Assembly: GCA_036524775.1 (NCBI GenBank)
Contig: DATDBO010000059.1
Coordinates: 1 to 16,014 of the forward strand
Origin: VRUE01 sp036524775
GTDB lineage: Bacteria > Actinomycetota > Thermoleophilia > Solirubrobacterales > 70-9
Direction: 5' to 3'
Length of the DNA: 16,014 bases
Shown here: in pieces, positions 14,187-16,014 of the stretch
Layout of the letters: each line of letters begins with the position of its first letter
How positions within the stretch are numbered: position 1 is the stretch's first letter
Position numbers and translations under genes: made by a program
Notes under the pieces: generated by a model
Seen by the model: only the letters and a program-made list of their open reading frames with translations
Told to the model about the DNA's origin: nothing
Database searches by the model: none

Positions 14187-14699
14187 ATGGCCGCCAACCC
14201 CGAGGCCACCGACCCCGCCGCCGTCGCCCGCGCCTACTTCGCCGCCGTCACCGCCCGTGACGTCGAGGCGATGGCCGCCTGCTGGGAGCCGGGCTCCCCG
14301 GACGTTCTCCACGGCGTCGCCGAGCTGCGCGTTCCCGACGAGCTGAAGGCCTGGTTCGGCGCCCTCTTCGCGGCCTTCCCCGACTTCAACTTCGAGGTCC
14401 TCGACGTGCTCGCCACCGGGGACAAAGCCGCGGTGCGCTGGCACGCCACCGGCACCTTCGACGGCAGCGGCAGCTTCGAGGGCCTGGTCCCGAACGGTAA
14501 GTCGGTCGACCTCCAGGGCTGCGACGTGCTCACCGTCCGCAACGGCCTCGTCGTCCGCAACGACGCCTACCTGAACGGGGCCGAGATGGCGCGGCAGCTT
14601 GGCGCCCTGCCGCCGGCGGGGTCGCCGCCGGAACGGGCGATGACCGCCGCCCTCAACGCCAAGACCAAGCTCGCCGCTCGCCTCCGCCGCTCCGGCTGA
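14187..14699 (+). CDS. SnoaL-like / NTF2-fold protein of unknown substrate
   Basis: A 170-residue protein of the NTF2-like superfamily. The signature runs DPAAVARAYFAAVTARDVEAMAACWEPG (helices and first strands), a predicted pocket with ELKAWFGALFAAFPDFNFEVLDVLATGDKAAVRWHATGTFDG, then GKSVDLQGCDVLTVRNGLVVRNDAYLNG. This PDFxFEVxDV...VRWxxTGTH-like order is typical of SnoaL-like polyketide cyclase / ester-cyclase proteins, but these families are catalytically diverse and no function is assigned. The C-terminal 35 residues (from about 135) are a basic, Ala/Arg/Lys-rich tail. ATG at 14187 has GGAGTAGG 8 bases upstream and lies 9 bases after the acyl-CoA synthetase stop, so the two genes are probably co-transcribed. 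Confidence 0.8.
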   Translation: MAANPEATDPAAVARAYFAAVTARDVEAMAACWEPGSPDVLHGVAELRVPDELKAWFGALFAAFPDFNFEVLDVLATGDKAAVRWHATGTFDGSGSFEGLVPNGKSVDLQGCDVLTVRNGLVVRNDAYLNGAEMARQLGALPPAGSPPERAMTAALNAKTKLAARLRRSG

Positions 14700-14786
14700 A
14701 ATTCCGCCGCGCCGCGCTCCCGTTTGTAGCCCCGCAGGCGAGATTCCGCATCAGACTGCGCTCGTCGCGGGCCATCCGTCCAAGCA

Positions 14787-14801
14787 CCGCCCCGCGGGCG
14801 G
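14787..14801. terminator. GC-rich hairpin in the 14700-14836 gap, weak terminator candidate
   Basis: CCGCCC-CGC-GGGCGG gives a 6-bp stem with a 3-base loop, about 90 bases after the SnoaL-like stop and 35 before the aminotransferase start. There is no U-tract, so intrinsic termination is doubtful. No other gene or repeat is visible in this gap, and no clear promoter for the downstream gene. Confidence 0.25.
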
Positions 14802-14836
14802 CGAGCCCCGGCGACGCCGCTCAGTAGGTTGATCCC

Positions 14837-16014
14837 ATGAGCCAAATTGACCGTAAACGGATCGCCGCCCTGACCGAGGCCCAGGACGAGCAATTCCGCA
14901 ACCGCACCGGCGCCTCGGCCAAGACCTATCAGCGCGCGCTCGAGGTGATGCCCAACGGCGTCCCCTCCTCCTTCCAGGCCAACGACCCCTGGCCGGTCTA
15001 CCTGGAGCGCGGCGAGGGCAGTCGCGTCTGGGACGTCGACGGCAACGAATACGTCGACTTCCACAACGGCTTCGGCGTGATGTGCATCGGCCACGCCAAC
15101 CCCGACGTCGGCGCCGCCGCGAAAGCGCGGATCGACGAGGGCACCCACTTCGCCGCCCCGACCGATGGCTCGATCGTCGTCGCCGAGGAGCTGCGCCGCC
15201 GCTTCGGCCTGCCGCAGTGGCGCTTCACCAACTCCGGCACCGAGTCGACGATGGACGCCGTCCACCTCGCCCGCGGGATCACCGGCCGCGACCTGATCCT
15301 CAAGATCGAGGGCTCCTACCACGGCCACCACGACACCGTGATGGTCTCCGTCTACCCGCCCCTGGAGGCGCTCGGCGACCGCGACGACCCGGTCAGCGTG
15401 CCCAACGGCGGCGGCATCCCCAAGGCCCTCTCCGAACTGACCCGCGCCGTCCCCTTCAACGACGCCGAGGCGCTGGAGAGCGCCCTGGAGAAGATCGGCG
15501 ACCAGGTCGCCGGGATGATCATGGAGCCGGCGATGATGAACATCAACATCATCCCGCCGCGCGAGGGCTACCTCGAGCGGGTCCGCGAGCTGACCGCCAA
15601 GCACGGCATCAAGCTGATCTTCGACGAGGTCAAGACCGGGGCGACGATCTCCCCCGGCGGCGCCACCGCCCGCTTCGGCGTCACCCCGGACATGGTCACC
15701 CTGGCCAAGGCCAGCTGCGGCGGCTACCCGGGCGGGGCGATCGGGATGAGCGAGGAGCTGGCGGCGATCGTCGCCGACGGCACCGTCAGCCAGTACGGGA
15801 CCTTCAACGGCAACCCGCTGGTCATGGCCGCCGCCGAGGCGACCCTGACCAAGGTCCTCACCGACGACGTCTACGACCGCTTCGAAGCCAGCAACCAGCG
15901 GCTGCTGAAGGGCTGCCAGGAGATCGTCGACAAGTACGGCCTGCCCGCCTACACCGAGGGGCTCGGCGCCAAGGGCTGCGTCGTCTTCTCCTCCGAGCGG
16001 CTCTACGAGTACCG
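14837..16014 (+). CDS. PLP-dependent class III aminotransferase, GSA-aminomutase-like (3' partial)
   Basis: An open frame from ATG 14837 runs off the window end with 392 complete codons. It is a fold-type I PLP enzyme. The motifs are VWDVDGNEYVDFHNGFGVMCIGHANPDV, the phosphate-binding FTNSGTESTMDAVHLARGITGR, KIEGSYHGHHD, the cofactor aspartate Asp263 in LIFDEVKTG, and the Schiff-base lysine Lys291 in TLAKASCGGYPGGAIGM. This order matches glutamate-1-semialdehyde 2,1-aminomutase and related class III aminotransferases. Many actinobacteria carry several such paralogues, so it may be a transaminase for another amine, and hemL is not assigned. The usual length is about 430, so 35-45 residues are probably missing. 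A weak AGG lies 9 bases before the ATG, and the gene is separated from the SnoaL-like gene by 137 bases. Confidence 0.9.
   Translation, partial: MSQIDRKRIAALTEAQDEQFRNRTGASAKTYQRALEVMPNGVPSSFQANDPWPVYLERGEGSRVWDVDGNEYVDFHNGFGVMCIGHANPDVGAAAKARIDEGTHFAAPTDGSIVVAEELRRRFGLPQWRFTNSGTESTMDAVHLARGITGRDLILKIEGSYHGHHDTVMVSVYPPLEALGDRDDPVSVPNGGGIPKALSELTRAVPFNDAEALESALEKIGDQVAGMIMEPAMMNINIIPPREGYLERVRELTAKHGIKLIFDEVKTGATISPGGATARFGVTPDMVTLAKASCGGYPGGAIGMSEELAAIVADGTVSQYGTFNGNPLVMAAAEATLTKVLTDDVYDRFEASNQRLLKGCQEIVDKYGLPAYTEGLGAKGCVVFSSERLYEY

Noticed and set aside
1..16014. CRISPR arrays, tRNA or rRNA genes, IS elements
   Set aside because: Read through for regular spaced repeats, cloverleaf-like segments and transposase motifs; none seen. 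The only phased repeat is the three-copy 20-bp array at 3447-3498, which is too short in period and copy number for CRISPR.

Overview
The window is high-GC DNA packed with genes that overlap by 1-4 bases and often start with GTG or TTG. This points to an actinobacterium. The thiolase / two-domain FabG / MaoC-hydratase block closely matches the mycobacterial fadA2-fabG4-htdX neighbourhood. A Thermoleophilia/Solirubrobacterales-like lineage would fit the codon use and style, but that placement is inference and was not tested.

Layout. (1) 38-2414, plus strand: a translationally coupled operon of a divergent succinyl-CoA synthetase beta/alpha pair and a small ferredoxin with one predicted [4Fe-4S] cluster of the ETF-QO/FixX type. 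(2) 2411-3504, minus strand: a lower-GC accessory island. It holds a winged-helix/minimal-nucleotidyltransferase (MNT) fusion protein and a HEPN-like helical protein, which together look like a MntA/HepT-type toxin-antitoxin or defence module. Its promoter has three direct repeats at an exact 20-bp period, one extended into a perfect 7+7 palindrome, lying over a good sigma-70-type promoter. The predicted transcription start falls on the A of an internal ATG, so the first gene is probably leaderless and shorter than the longest reading frame. (3) 3659-9759, plus strand: a fatty-acyl-CoA operon of FadA2-like thiolase, FabG4-like reductase, HtdX-like double-hotdog hydratase and two acyl-CoA dehydrogenases. 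Together these cover all four reaction types of a beta-oxidation cycle. The first dehydrogenase has degenerate motifs and may be a non-catalytic or partner subunit of the second. (4) 9723-10406, minus strand: an HxlR regulator with a C-terminal SCP2-like domain. It converges on and overlaps the dehydrogenase end and diverges from (5) 10529-14699, plus strand: an MMPL/RND lipid exporter, an AMP-forming acyl-CoA synthetase and a SnoaL-like protein. (6) 14837-end: a class III PLP aminotransferase related to glutamate-1-semialdehyde aminomutase, cut by the window edge.

Taken together the region is a lipid/acyl-CoA catabolism or remodelling locus (activation, beta-cycle, export, regulator) next to an energy-metabolism operon, with a small MNT-HEPN module between them. 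The MNT-HEPN module and its operator array is the most notable accessory system. All long minus-strand frames opposite the plus-strand genes are Arg/Asp/Gly-rich shadows and are not annotated.
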